Made by a program: the position numbers and the translations under genes. From positions 1 through 15,258 of the forward strand of contig DATHVI010000098.1 in assembly GCA_035461385.1 (NCBI GenBank): a stretch of DNA of 15,258 nt. The letters are read 5' to 3'. The notes beneath the pieces were generated by a model. It did not search any database. It saw nothing but the letters and a program-made list of their open reading frames with translations, and was not told the origin of the DNA. The number at the start of each line of letters is the position of its first letter. Positions within the stretch are counted from its first letter, which is position 1. Source of the DNA: DATHVI01 sp035461385 (GTDB taxonomy: Bacteria > Actinomycetota > Thermoleophilia > Solirubrobacterales > 70-9). This document shows, one piece after another, positions 1 to 7,372 of this stretch.

Positions 1-48
1 GGGGTCCCGGGCTCGCCCCGCCGGCTGCCGTGAGCGACCGGGGGGGTC

Positions 49-1497
49 CTACTCCAGGTTGATCATCACGTGGTTGACCTCTGTGTAGTCCTCGACCGAG
101 TACATCGACATGTCCTTGCCGTAGCCGGACTGCTTGTAGCCGCCGTGCGGCATCTCAGAGGCCATCGTGATGTGGTTGTTGATCCAGACGGCCCCGAAGC
201 GGATCGCGTTCGCGACCCGCAGCGCGCGGCCGATGTCGCGCGTCCAGACCGAAGCCGCGAGGCCGTAGCGGGTGCCGTTGGCCCACTCGATCGCCTTCTG
301 CTCGTCGTCGAACGGCTGCACGGTCATCACCGGACCGAAGATCTCGTTCTGGATCATCTCGTCGTCTTGCTCGAGGTTCGCGACGACGGTCGGCTCGTAG
401 AAGAAGCCGGGCCGATCCGGGCGCTTGCCGCCAGTCACCACTTCGGCGTGGCCCGGCTTGCGCTCGATGAACCCGCCGACGCGCTCACGCTGGCGCTCCG
501 AGATCACCGGTCCGAGCGTCGTCTCGGGATCGTTGAGATCGCCGATCTTGTAGCCCTTCGCCTCGTCGGCGAGGCCGGAGACGACGTCGTCGTAGACCTT
601 CTTCGAGGCCAGGATCCGCGTCGCCGCGGTGCAGTCCTGGCCGGCGTTGAAGAGCGCCGTCGCAGCGATGAACTCCATCGCCGCCTCCATCTCGACGTCG
701 TCGAAGACGATCACCGGCGCCTTCCCGCCGAGCTCGAGGTGGACGCGCTTGAGCGTGTCCGAGGCCGCCTTCGCGATCCACTTCCCGGTCTCCGGCGAGC
801 CGGTCAGCGAGACCATGTCGACCTCGGGGTGGGTGACCAGCCGCGCCCCGGTCGGCTCGCCGTGCCCGCAGACGACGTTGAAGACCCCGGCGGGGAAGAT
901 CTCGGCCGCGATCTCGGCGAGCTTCACGGTTGAGAGTGGGGTGTTCTCGGCCGGCTTCAGCACCGTCGCGCAGCCGGCGGCGAGCGCCGGGCCGATCTTC
1001 CAGATCGCCATCATCAGCGGGTAGTTCCACGGGGTGATCTGGCCGACGACCCCGACCGGCTCCCGGCGGACGAACGAGGTGTGGTCCTCGACGTACTCGC
1101 CCGCCGCCTTGCCCTCGAGATTGCGGGCCGCTCCGGCGAAGAAGCGCAGGTTGTCGGCGCACATCCCGAGCTCCTCGTCGATGAACGCCTGCCGCGGCTT
1201 GCCGGCATCGGCCGACTCGATGTCGGCGAGCTCTGAGCCGTGCTCCTCGATCGCGTCGGCGAGCTTGAGCAGCATCTCCGACCGCGCCCTCGGCGTCGTT
1301 CGCGACCAGGTGTCAAAGGCCTTGCGGGCGGCGTTGACCGCGCGGTCGACATCCTCGGCGGTCGACAGCGGTGCCTCGGCGATCACCTCCCCGGTCGACG
1401 GATTGACCACCTCCTCGGTCTTCCCCTCGGCGGGGTCGACCAGCTGCCCGTCGATCAAGTTCTTGAGCTTGGTTACTGTTGCGGTCGCGGTCTCCAT
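49..1497 (-). CDS. patD: 4-aminobutyraldehyde dehydrogenase (PatD/YdcW-like, NAD-dependent ALDH)
   Basis: This cytosolic aldehyde dehydrogenase of 482 residues probably oxidises 4-aminobutyraldehyde to GABA with NAD+, the second step of putrescine breakdown by transamination. The full ALDH fold is present: PWN with Asn158, the cofactor lysine Lys181 in LKPAENTP, the NAD-loop LTGSPETG (231-238), the general base Glu255 in LELGGKAP, and the nucleophile Cys289 in NAGQDCTAATR. The NAGQDCTAA signature and the C-terminal run ending GGYKQSGYGKDMSMYS, followed by EDYTEVNHVM, resemble E. coli PatD (YdcW, about 474 aa) more than generic betaine aldehyde dehydrogenases. The ATG is preceded by a perfect AGGAGG (complement of 1502-1507). 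It is the last gene of the minus-strand operon, 31 bp after ald. Substrate choice is inferred from motifs and neighbours; betaine aldehyde or another omega-aminoaldehyde remains possible. Confidence 0.88.
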   Translation of the reverse strand: METATATVTKLKNLIDGQLVDPAEGKTEEVVNPSTGEVIAEAPLSTAEDVDRAVNAARKAFDTWSRTTPRARSEMLLKLADAIEEHGSELADIESADAGKPRQAFIDEELGMCADNLRFFAGAARNLEGKAAGEYVEDHTSFVRREPVGVVGQITPWNYPLMMAIWKIGPALAAGCATVLKPAENTPLSTVKLAEIAAEIFPAGVFNVVCGHGEPTGARLVTHPEVDMVSLTGSPETGKWIAKAASDTLKRVHLELGGKAPVIVFDDVEMEAAMEFIAATALFNAGQDCTAATRILASKKVYDDVVSGLADEAKGYKIGDLNDPETTLGPVISERQRERVGGFIERKPGHAEVVTGGKRPDRPGFFYEPTVVANLEQDDEMIQNEIFGPVMTVQPFDDEQKAIEWANGTRYGLAASVWTRDIGRALRVANAIRFGAVWINNHITMASEMPHGGYKQSGYGKDMSMYSVEDYTEVNHVMINLE

Positions 1498-1528
1498 TCG
1501 TCCTCCTGTCGATCAGTCCGTTTCCTGT

Positions 1529-2725
1529 TCAGTTCGCATCCGGGGTCGCCCGGGAAGCCGTCGCCCCGCTGCCGTCGATCCTGGCCGGCCGCTCTTCCGG
1601 CACCGTCGGGATACCGAGTACCTCCTCGGGCGCGGCGTATTCGAGCCCGACGTCGGCGGCGACCGCCGGGTGGGTCACCTTGCCGCCGGCGACGTTCACG
1701 CCCAGCTTCAGCCCGGGGTCGCGCCGGGCCGCCTCGGCGACGCCGAGGTCAGCGAGGGCGAGCACGTACGGCAGCGTCGCGTTCGTGAGCGCGTAGGTCG
1801 AGGTGATCGGGACCGCCCCGGGCATGTTGGTGACGCAGTAGTGGATGATCCCGTCGACCTCGAAGGTCGGCTCGCTGTGAGTCGTCGGCCGCGAGGTCTC
1901 GAAGCACCCGCCCTGGTCGATCGCGACGTCGACGAGGACCGCGTGGCGCTTCATCAGCCCGAGTTGCGAGCGCTTGATCACGTGCGGAGCCTTGGCGCCG
2001 GCGACGAGCACCCCGCCGATGATCAGGTCCATGTCTCCGAGCCGCTCCTCGACCGACAGCGTCGAGGAGAACACTGTCGAGGCGCGGCCGCCGAAGGCGA
2101 TATCGAGCTCGCGCAGCTTGTCGATCGAGACGTCGTAGACGAAGACGTCGGCCTCCATCCCGATCGCGATGAAGGCGGCGTTCATGCCAACCGCGCCGCC
2201 ACCGATGATCATCACGTTCGCCGGCGCGACGCCCGGTACGCCCCCGAGCAGGATCCCCCGCCCGCCGAGCGGCCGCTCGAGCATGAACGCCCCCGCCTGG
2301 GTCGCGATCTTGCCGGCGATCTCCGACATCGGCGCGAGCAGCGGCAGCCGTCCGTGGGCGTCCTCGACCGTCTCGTAGGCGACGCAGGTGGCGCCGCTCT
2401 CACACAGCGAGCGGGTCAGGTCGGGCGCGGGCGCGAGGTGCAGGTACGTGAACAGCACCTGCCGATCGCGCAGCATCTCGACCTCGGCCTCGAGCGGCTC
2501 CTTCACCTTCAGCACCAGCTCGGCCTCGCCGAAGACGTCCTCCGCTCCGGGCGCGATCCGCGCACCCTGGGCGGTGAAGTCGTCGTCGGAGATCGCCGAC
2601 CCCTCGCCCGCGCCCCGCTCGATCAGCACCTCGTGCCCGTGCTCGATCAGCTCCCTGACGCCGATCGGAGTGATCGCGACCCGGTACTCGTCCGGCTTCG
2701 TCTCGGTGGGGACCCCGACGATCAT
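1529..2725 (-). CDS. ald: Alanine dehydrogenase
   Basis: Ald catalyses reversible NAD-dependent deamination of L-alanine to pyruvate and ammonia. The start MIVGVPTE is the family's usual N-terminus. It puts the substrate residues at Arg15, Lys75 and His96 and the catalytic acid at Asp270, the numbering of the Mycobacterium tuberculosis enzyme. The Rossmann motif GGGAVG is at 175-180, followed by an acidic ribose-binding Asp198. At 398 aa the protein is about 25 residues longer than usual; the excess is a C-terminal tail rich in Ala, Pro, Ser and Arg after EVLGIP. An in-frame TTG at 2776 would add 17 residues but breaks the conserved N-terminus, so I reject it. The ribosome site at the chosen ATG is weak (only a GGGG stretch). 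Between pucR and patD it is well placed to turn the alanine made by the aminotransferase back into pyruvate. Confidence 0.95.
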   Translation of the reverse strand: MIVGVPTETKPDEYRVAITPIGVRELIEHGHEVLIERGAGEGSAISDDDFTAQGARIAPGAEDVFGEAELVLKVKEPLEAEVEMLRDRQVLFTYLHLAPAPDLTRSLCESGATCVAYETVEDAHGRLPLLAPMSEIAGKIATQAGAFMLERPLGGRGILLGGVPGVAPANVMIIGGGAVGMNAAFIAIGMEADVFVYDVSIDKLRELDIAFGGRASTVFSSTLSVEERLGDMDLIIGGVLVAGAKAPHVIKRSQLGLMKRHAVLVDVAIDQGGCFETSRPTTHSEPTFEVDGIIHYCVTNMPGAVPITSTYALTNATLPYVLALADLGVAEAARRDPGLKLGVNVAGGKVTHPAVAADVGLEYAAPEEVLGIPTVPEERPARIDGSGATASRATPDAN

Positions 2726-2812
2726 GCGATCGCCAACCCCGCCGTCGGAAGGGCCCGGAACCTCATCCCTTCGCAAGCCCAGTCACCCCCGGACGCGGGA
2801 ACAGCATCAAAT

Positions 2813-2833
2813 GCCCGACGCGTAGCGTCGGGC
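2813..2833 (-). terminator. Candidate terminator hairpin after pucR
   Basis: A perfect 9-bp stem (GCCCGACGC paired with GCGTCGGGC) closes a 3-base loop. It lies 50 bp beyond the pucR stop in the direction of minus-strand transcription, and the RNA after it begins AUUUGAUG, a short and poor U-run. It could be a partial intrinsic terminator, an attenuator between pucR and ald, or an RNA-stabilising hairpin. The 89 bp between it and the ald start would have room for a separate ald promoter, but I see no clear -35/-10 pair there. Confidence 0.45.
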
Positions 2834-2876
2834 CGGTTATTCCGGGCGGGAGCGGAGGAGGTGACGGGCAGGTATT

Positions 2877-2895
2877 GCTGGTTCATCGAACCAGC
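2877..2895 (-). other. Perfect hairpin spanning the pucR stop codon
   Basis: GCTGGTTC and GAACCAGC form a perfect 8-bp inverted repeat around a 3-base centre. The arms include the pucR stop codon (2883-2885). On the RNA it is the first of two strong hairpins, with the second at 2813-2833. There is no U-tract after it, so it is more likely an mRNA-end or processing structure, or a protein-binding palindrome, than a terminator by itself. Confidence 0.4.
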
Positions 2896-4439
2896 TCTCT
2901 CGCTCGCATCGCCAGCCAGAGCTCGATCCGGTCGGTGGCACGGCCGAGGTCGCGCCCGGTCAGCTCCTCGATCTTCCTGATCCGGTAGCGCAGCGTGTGG
3001 CGGTGGCAGTAGAGCTGCCGCGCCGCCCGCTCCCAGTTGCCGTTGTTGTCGATGAACGCTTCGAGCGAACGCAGGAGCTCGCCGCCGTATTCCCCCTCGG
3101 TGCGCTCGATCGGGTCGAGCAGGCCGTCGCTGTAGAGCCGCAGGGCATCATCGTCCTGGAGCGAGAGCAGCAGGGTGAACGCGCCGACGTCGGCGTGCGA
3201 GGCGACCTCCGGGGCGTCGCCGTCGGCGACCGACGTGGCCTCGAGCGCGCACCGGGCCTCGTGGAAGGCGCGGCGCAGGGAGCCGACCCGGAACGGCCGG
3301 CTGGCCGCGGCCCGGACCTCGGGGTCGGCGGCGGCGATCGCGTCGCGCCCGGTTCGCGCGAGCTCGACCGGGTCGCCGGCGCCGGCATCGACGACTGCGC
3401 ACAGGAGCGGCCGCCCGGCGGCCGAGCTGGTCGCGACGAGGGCGGTCACCCCGGCGTCGGCGAGCGCCGCCTCGAGCGTTCCCTCGGCGGCGGTCGGGTC
3501 GGCGAGCTGGTAGACGAGGACGGCGGCCTCGGCGCTGATCCCGAACGGGCGCAGGCGCCCCGTGAGCTCGTCGGAGTCGAGCCGCCCCCCGAGGGCGTCG
3601 GCGAGCAGGTCTCCGGCGAGCCGGCGCTCGGTTTCGCGAACGATCCGCTGCCGCATCAGCTCGAGCCCGACCACGATCGCCGCCTGGCGTGCGCACAGCC
3701 GCTCGAACTCACCCAGCGGCGCCCGTTCGGCGGCGACGGTGAGCCAGCCGACCGGGGCGCGGCCTCCGGGAACCGGCACCGAGAGCGCTCGATCGGCGAG
3801 CTCGGGGTGCTCGGGTACGAACGCGACCGAGGCGGCGCCGTCGCGCCTCTCCCCAAGCTCGCGGGCGAGGTCGTCGGCGACGGCCGCGGGCGGCTGGTCC
3901 CCGTCGGCGTGGCGGGCCAGCTCGCGGCCGGCCTGGTCGTGGACCAGGGCGGTGCCGCTGACCGCGGCCGCGATCGACGCGAGGACCTCGTCGAGGCCAC
4001 GGTCCTCGACCACCAGCCGCTCGAGCCGCTCGTGGACCGCGCTGCTTCGCTCGAGGACGTCGTACTGCTCGTTGATCAACCGCGTCGCCGCCCGCTCGGT
4101 GATCGCGATGAACGGCATCTCGTAGGGAACCTCGAACAGCGGCAGGCTGCGCTTGCGGGCCTCGTCGACGAGTGCCTTCGGCAGCTTGTCGTGGTCGAAC
4201 CCGGTGCCGAACCCGATCCCGGCGGCATCGCCGGAGGCGAGCAGGGAGATCAGCCGTCGCTGCTTGGCCGCGGTCGGGAGGCTGATCCCGGTGGTCAGCA
4301 GCACCTCGCCACCCGACAGCCACGGAGTCGGGTCCTCGAGCTCGGAGATGTGGACCCAGCGGACATCACGGTCGGCCGCCTCCGCGCCTGCGACCAGCTC
4401 GAGGCCGCAATCGGAGACGAGACTGCCCACCGTGAGCAT
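2883..4439 (-). CDS. PucR-family transcriptional regulator
   Basis: This 518-residue regulator has the classic PucR layout. The N-terminal PucR sensory domain spans about residues 7-125 (with VRWVHISELEDPTPWL and GGEVLLTTGI), a central CdaR/GGDEF-like region about 290-400, and a C-terminal PucR-type helix-turn-helix about 459-515 (NNGNWERAARQLYCHRHTLR, then YRIRKIEELTG). PucR-family proteins control purine, amino acid or amine catabolism and usually act on neighbouring genes. Its ATG shares one base with the TGA of the upstream aminotransferase (TGATG), and GAGGA inside that gene serves as ribosome site, so translation is probably coupled. The frame stays open far upstream, antisense-like through the aminotransferase, but the PucR domain begins exactly at this ATG. 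I infer that it senses a polyamine or a breakdown product and controls both divergent operons; the ligand is unknown. Confidence 0.93.
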   Translation of the reverse strand: MLTVGSLVSDCGLELVAGAEAADRDVRWVHISELEDPTPWLSGGEVLLTTGISLPTAAKQRRLISLLASGDAAGIGFGTGFDHDKLPKALVDEARKRSLPLFEVPYEMPFIAITERAATRLINEQYDVLERSSAVHERLERLVVEDRGLDEVLASIAAAVSGTALVHDQAGRELARHADGDQPPAAVADDLARELGERRDGAASVAFVPEHPELADRALSVPVPGGRAPVGWLTVAAERAPLGEFERLCARQAAIVVGLELMRQRIVRETERRLAGDLLADALGGRLDSDELTGRLRPFGISAEAAVLVYQLADPTAAEGTLEAALADAGVTALVATSSAAGRPLLCAVVDAGAGDPVELARTGRDAIAAADPEVRAAASRPFRVGSLRRAFHEARCALEATSVADGDAPEVASHADVGAFTLLLSLQDDDALRLYSDGLLDPIERTEGEYGGELLRSLEAFIDNNGNWERAARQLYCHRHTLRYRIRKIEELTGRDLGRATDRIELWLAMRARELVR

Positions 4440-5845
4440 CAGAAGTCCTCGGGAACGGCCCCTTTCGAGATCCGGTCTGCGGCCTCGGTGAGGACCGGAC
4501 GCAGGACGGCCTCGATCTCCTCGAACTGCTCGGTGTCGCAGGTCAGCGGCGGCGAGAACTGGATCACGGGGTCGCCGCGATCGTCGGCGCGGCAGATCAG
4601 GCCGCGCCGGTACAGCTCGCCGGAGAGGAACCCGCGCAGCAGGTGCTCCGACTCGGCGGAGGTGAAGCCGGCCTTCGTTTCCTGGTCCTTGACCAGCTCG
4701 ATCGCCTGGAAGAAGCCCGCGCCGCGGACGTCGCCGACGATCGGGATGTCCCGCAGCGACTCGAGCGTCTCCCGCAGCTCCGACTCCTTCGCGCGGACGT
4801 GGCCGCAGAGGTCCTCGTTCTCGAACACGTCGAGGTTCGCGAGCGCCGCAGCGGCGGCGACCGGATGCCCGGCGAACGTGAACCCGTGGGCGAACATCGC
4901 CTTGTCGGCGAGAAACGGCTCGATCAGCCGGTCGGAGGCGATCATCGCCCCCATCGGCGCATAGGCCGAGGTCAGCGCCTTCGCGCTGGTGATGATGTCC
5001 GGCTGGTAGCCGTAGCGCTGGCATCCGAACCACTCTCCGAGCCGGCCCCAGGCGCAGATCACCTCGTCCGAGATCAGCAGGACGTCGTTGGCGTCGCAGA
5101 TCTCGCGCACGCGCTGGAAGTAGCCCTCCTGCGGCGGGATGCAGCCGCCGGCGTTCTGAACCGGCTCGAGGATCACCGCGGCGACCGTCTCCGGCCCCTC
5201 GAAAGCGATCCGCTCGGCGATCTTCTCCGCCGCCCAGAGCGGATCGCGGTCGTCGGGCCAGTGATAGCTGTTCGTGTTCGGGACGTGGCAGCCCCCCGGG
5301 GCGAACGGCTCGAACGGGGCGCGGAGACCGGTCAGCCCGGTCGCCATCAGGGCTCCCATCGTCGTCCCGTGGTAGGCGACCTCGCGGGCGATCACCTTGT
5401 GCTTCTGACCCTTGCCGAGCATCCGGTGGTAGTTGCGGGCGAGCTTGATCGCCGATTCGACGGCCTCCGAGCCGCCGGAGGTGAAGAAGACCCGGTTGAG
5501 GTCGCCGGGCGTGTAGCCGGCGATCCGCTCGGCGAGCTCGATCGCGCGCGGATGGGCATAGCTCCAGTTGGTGACGAAGTCGAGCTCGCGCACCTGTCGC
5601 TCCATCGCTTCGCCGATCTCGCTGCGGCCGTGGCCGGCGTTGCAGCAGAACAGGCCCGAGAGGCCGTCGAGGTAGCGGTTGCCGTGCTCGTCCCAGACGT
5701 ACGGGCCCTCGCCCCGGACGATGATCGGGATGTGATTGACGTCGTCGTAGTCGCCCATCCGGGTGAAGTGGAGCCAGAGATGGCGGCGCGCGGCCTCCTG
5801 GAGGCCGGTCGATGCGGTCTGCGGGGCGGCGCCGGTGGTGGCCAT
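4439..5845 (-). CDS. Class III PLP aminotransferase, probably putrescine/diamine:pyruvate aminotransferase
   Basis: This 468-residue fold-type I, class III aminotransferase moves an amino group from an omega-amine to a keto acid, probably pyruvate. Visible PLP residues are the phosphate loop GGSEA (124-128), the ring-stacking Tyr158 in AYHGTT, Asp260 in LLISDEVICAWGR, the Schiff-base Lys289 in TSAKALTSAY, and Thr323 in HGFTFAGHP. The sequence resembles the SpuC/omega-amino acid:pyruvate group more than GabT. The ATG has a strong GGAGAGGAG ribosome site just upstream. It is the first gene of the minus-strand operon, reading away from a polyamine importer, with ald and an aminobutyraldehyde dehydrogenase downstream. 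That context favours putrescine plus pyruvate giving 4-aminobutyraldehyde plus alanine. Taurine or beta-alanine as donor cannot be excluded from sequence. Confidence 0.9.
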   Translation of the reverse strand: MATTGAAPQTASTGLQEAARRHLWLHFTRMGDYDDVNHIPIIVRGEGPYVWDEHGNRYLDGLSGLFCCNAGHGRSEIGEAMERQVRELDFVTNWSYAHPRAIELAERIAGYTPGDLNRVFFTSGGSEAVESAIKLARNYHRMLGKGQKHKVIAREVAYHGTTMGALMATGLTGLRAPFEPFAPGGCHVPNTNSYHWPDDRDPLWAAEKIAERIAFEGPETVAAVILEPVQNAGGCIPPQEGYFQRVREICDANDVLLISDEVICAWGRLGEWFGCQRYGYQPDIITSAKALTSAYAPMGAMIASDRLIEPFLADKAMFAHGFTFAGHPVAAAAALANLDVFENEDLCGHVRAKESELRETLESLRDIPIVGDVRGAGFFQAIELVKDQETKAGFTSAESEHLLRGFLSGELYRRGLICRADDRGDPVIQFSPPLTCDTEQFEEIEAVLRPVLTEAADRISKGAVPEDF

Positions 5846-5984
5846 CGTTCTCCTCTCCCTCGGACTGGTCTACACGTTGTCGGTCGTTACCCGGCGCTTT
5901 CGGCACCGGCCTCGACTGTCAGTACAACGTTAGCTGGCCTCATCGCCCCATACAACCTGGATTCGGTTCAAGATCCCGGCTTTG

Positions 5985-5993
5985 TGTTATACA
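5985..5993 (+). promoter_or_regulatory. Candidate extended -10 element for potA
   Basis: TGTTATACA fits an extended -10 (TG-N-TATACA, 4 of 6 to TATAAT). On the opposite strand the overlapping TATAAC (5991-5986) fits a -10 for the aminotransferase operon at 5 of 6. No good -35 stands at the right distance for either, so both calls are tentative. A start near 6000 would give potA a leader of about 175 nt. Confidence 0.3.
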
Positions 5994-6071
5994 AGCTGCA
6001 CAACGCGTGTTGGACTTTTTGAGGGAATCGCCCCTTGCACACGATGCGACAGCGACTTAGCCTGAGTGGCG

Positions 6072-6165
6072 CCTCGCCGCGGCAGTCTGTCGCCGACCTG
6101 GCGAGGGGGAAGCGAGAGAAGGCCTTGGATCAGGACCAGAGCGAGGTTCAGGTGGCGAAGCCACC
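6072..6165 (+). promoter_or_regulatory. Structured 5' leader of potA (two hairpins)
   Basis: Two inverted repeats lie in the probable potA leader. CCTCGCC (6072-6078) pairs with GGCGAGG (6100-6106), enclosing CGGC (6080-6083) that can pair with GCCG (6092-6095). GGTGGC (6151-6156) pairs perfectly with GCCACC (6160-6165) around a GAA loop, ending nine bases before the potA ATG and just before GGCGGG, the only ribosome-site-like sequence. A hairpin there could limit ribosome access. I do not recognise any named riboswitch class. Confidence 0.4.
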
Positions 6166-6174
6166 GGCGGGATC

Positions 6175-7371
6175 ATGAACGCGGTCGACCCGAGCGTCCG
6201 CCTCGAGACCGTGACGAAGAAGTTCGGTGACCTCGTCGCCGTTCGCGAAATCGACCTCGACATCTCCCAGGGGGAGTTCTTCACCATGCTCGGCCCGAGT
6301 GGCTGCGGGAAGACCACGACCCTGCGCCTGATCGCCGGATTCGAGGAGCCGACCGCCGGCCGGATCCTGATCGCGGGCCAGGACGTTTCGACGATGCCGG
6401 CGTACAAGCGGCCAACCAACACCGTCTTCCAGAGCTACGCCCTCTTCCCCCATCTCAGCGTCGAGGACAACGTCGCCTTCGGCCTGCGGCGGAAGAAGGT
6501 TCCCAAGGACGAGATCCGTGGGCGGGTGCGCGAGGAGCTCGAGCGGGTCGGGCTCGGCGGCGAGGCGAAGCGGCGGCCCGGACAGCTCTCGGGCGGGATG
6601 CAGCAGCGCGTCGCCCTCGCCCGCGCGCTCGTCAACCTCCCGAAGGTGCTGCTGCTCGACGAGCCGCTCGGGGCGCTCGACATGAAGCTGCGCAAGGGCC
6701 TCCAGATCGAGCTCAAGCGGATCCAGCGCGAGGTCGGGATCACATTCGTCTACGTCACCCACGACCAGGAGGAGGCGTTGACGATGTCCGACCGGATCGC
6801 GGTCATGAACGAGGGCCGGATCGAGCAGGTCGGCGGGCCCGAGGAGGTCTACGAGCGCCCGGCGACGACGTTCGTCGCCGGCTTCATCGGCGTCTCGAAC
6901 CTGATGCCCGGAACGGTCGAGGTCGCAGACGTCGGCACCGGCCGTGCGCGGGTGAGGCTCGACGCCGGGGTCGAGATCGAGGCCGACGCGGACGGCGTCG
7001 AACGCGGCGAGCGCTGCCACGCGGTCGTCCGCCCGGAGAAGCTTCGCATCGACCGCGCCGACGAGCCGGCGCGCGATGGACTGCCGAGCGTCGACGGCAT
7101 CGTCGAGGCGTCCGTCTACCTCGGCACGTCGACGCAGATCGTGGTCCGGATCGCCGACGAGGTCCGGATGACCGTCCTCGTCCCGAACGCCGACGAGGCC
7201 GAGCGGGGGCGCCTGCCCGGAGGCGGGGTGCCGGTTCGCCTGAGCTGGTCCCCGGATCACATCCACGTGGTCCGCGAATCGGGCAATGGGGTGGCGGCCG
7301 CTGCCGCCGAATCGTCAGTTGAGACGATCCCCGCGATGACAACGCAAGACAGGGACCAAGGAGGCAGTTGA
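6175..7371 (+). CDS. potA: Spermidine/putrescine ABC transporter ATPase (PotA-like)
   Basis: This 398-residue cytoplasmic ATPase powers the polyamine importer. It has Walker A GPSGCGKTT (40-48), Q-loop Gln86 in VFQSYALFPH, the ABC signature LSGGMQQR (138-145), Walker B VLLLDEP (158-164), D-loop GALD (166-169) and H-loop His196 in VTHDQEE. The linker FIGVSN (237-242) and VRPEKLRI (285-292) mark the C-terminal TOBE domain of PotA/MalK-type importers. The ATG follows only a weak GGCGGG site and a hairpin. The last 30 or so residues are a low-complexity tail. It is first in the operon, with potD starting one base after its stop. The family also moves other cations and opines, so polyamine specificity rests on potD and the divergent catabolic genes. 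Confidence 0.92.
   Translation: MNAVDPSVRLETVTKKFGDLVAVREIDLDISQGEFFTMLGPSGCGKTTTLRLIAGFEEPTAGRILIAGQDVSTMPAYKRPTNTVFQSYALFPHLSVEDNVAFGLRRKKVPKDEIRGRVREELERVGLGGEAKRRPGQLSGGMQQRVALARALVNLPKVLLLDEPLGALDMKLRKGLQIELKRIQREVGITFVYVTHDQEEALTMSDRIAVMNEGRIEQVGGPEEVYERPATTFVAGFIGVSNLMPGTVEVADVGTGRARVRLDAGVEIEADADGVERGERCHAVVRPEKLRIDRADEPARDGLPSVDGIVEASVYLGTSTQIVVRIADEVRMTVLVPNADEAERGRLPGGGVPVRLSWSPDHIHVVRESGNGVAAAAAESSVETIPAMTTQDRDQGGS
7358..7364 (+). promoter_or_regulatory. Strong ribosome binding site of potD
   Basis: A perfect AAGGAGG lies inside the last codons of potA, eight bases before the potD ATG. It is the best plus-strand Shine-Dalgarno in the pot operon and fits high expression of the binding protein relative to the ATPase. 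Confidence 0.8.
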
Positions 7372-7372
7372 G

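Larger units (their letters stand above)
5846..6174. promoter_or_regulatory. Shared divergent promoter/operator region of the catabolic and pot operons
   Basis: This 329-bp stretch has no convincing gene. Its middle (about 5915-6020) is clearly richer in A/T than anything else in the window, as expected for a bidirectional promoter. It contains TACAAC at 5923 and 5951, TACAAG at 5990, an inverted TACACGTTGT at 5871-5880, the inverted repeat TTGT-N5-ACAA at 5982-5994, and CAAC-GCGT-GTTG at 6001-6012. These repeats are plausible sites for the locally encoded PucR-type regulator, though no family consensus could be checked. The part from about 6060 to 6174 is a GC-rich, hairpin-forming leader of potA. 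Confidence 0.6.

Noticed and set aside
1034..2980. 648-codon open frame on the plus strand through patD and ald
   Set aside because: Arg/Asp/Val-rich translation with no motif, lying antisense to two clear enzymes; a typical consequence of very high GC and few stop codons.
2997..4964. 655-codon plus-strand open frame over pucR and the aminotransferase
   Set aside because: Low-complexity translation without domain features; antisense to well-supported genes.
4439..5845. Taurine:pyruvate aminotransferase (tpa) paired with ald as a taurine pathway
   Set aside because: No sulfoacetaldehyde acetyltransferase (xsc) or taurine transporter is present, whereas a polyamine importer and an aminobutyraldehyde dehydrogenase are; still not formally excluded.
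4440..5906. Upstream extension of the pucR frame to 5906, suggesting a 1007-residue fusion protein
   Set aside because: The added part is out of frame with the real aminotransferase and reads as Arg/Pro-rich noise; the PucR domain begins exactly at ATG 4439.
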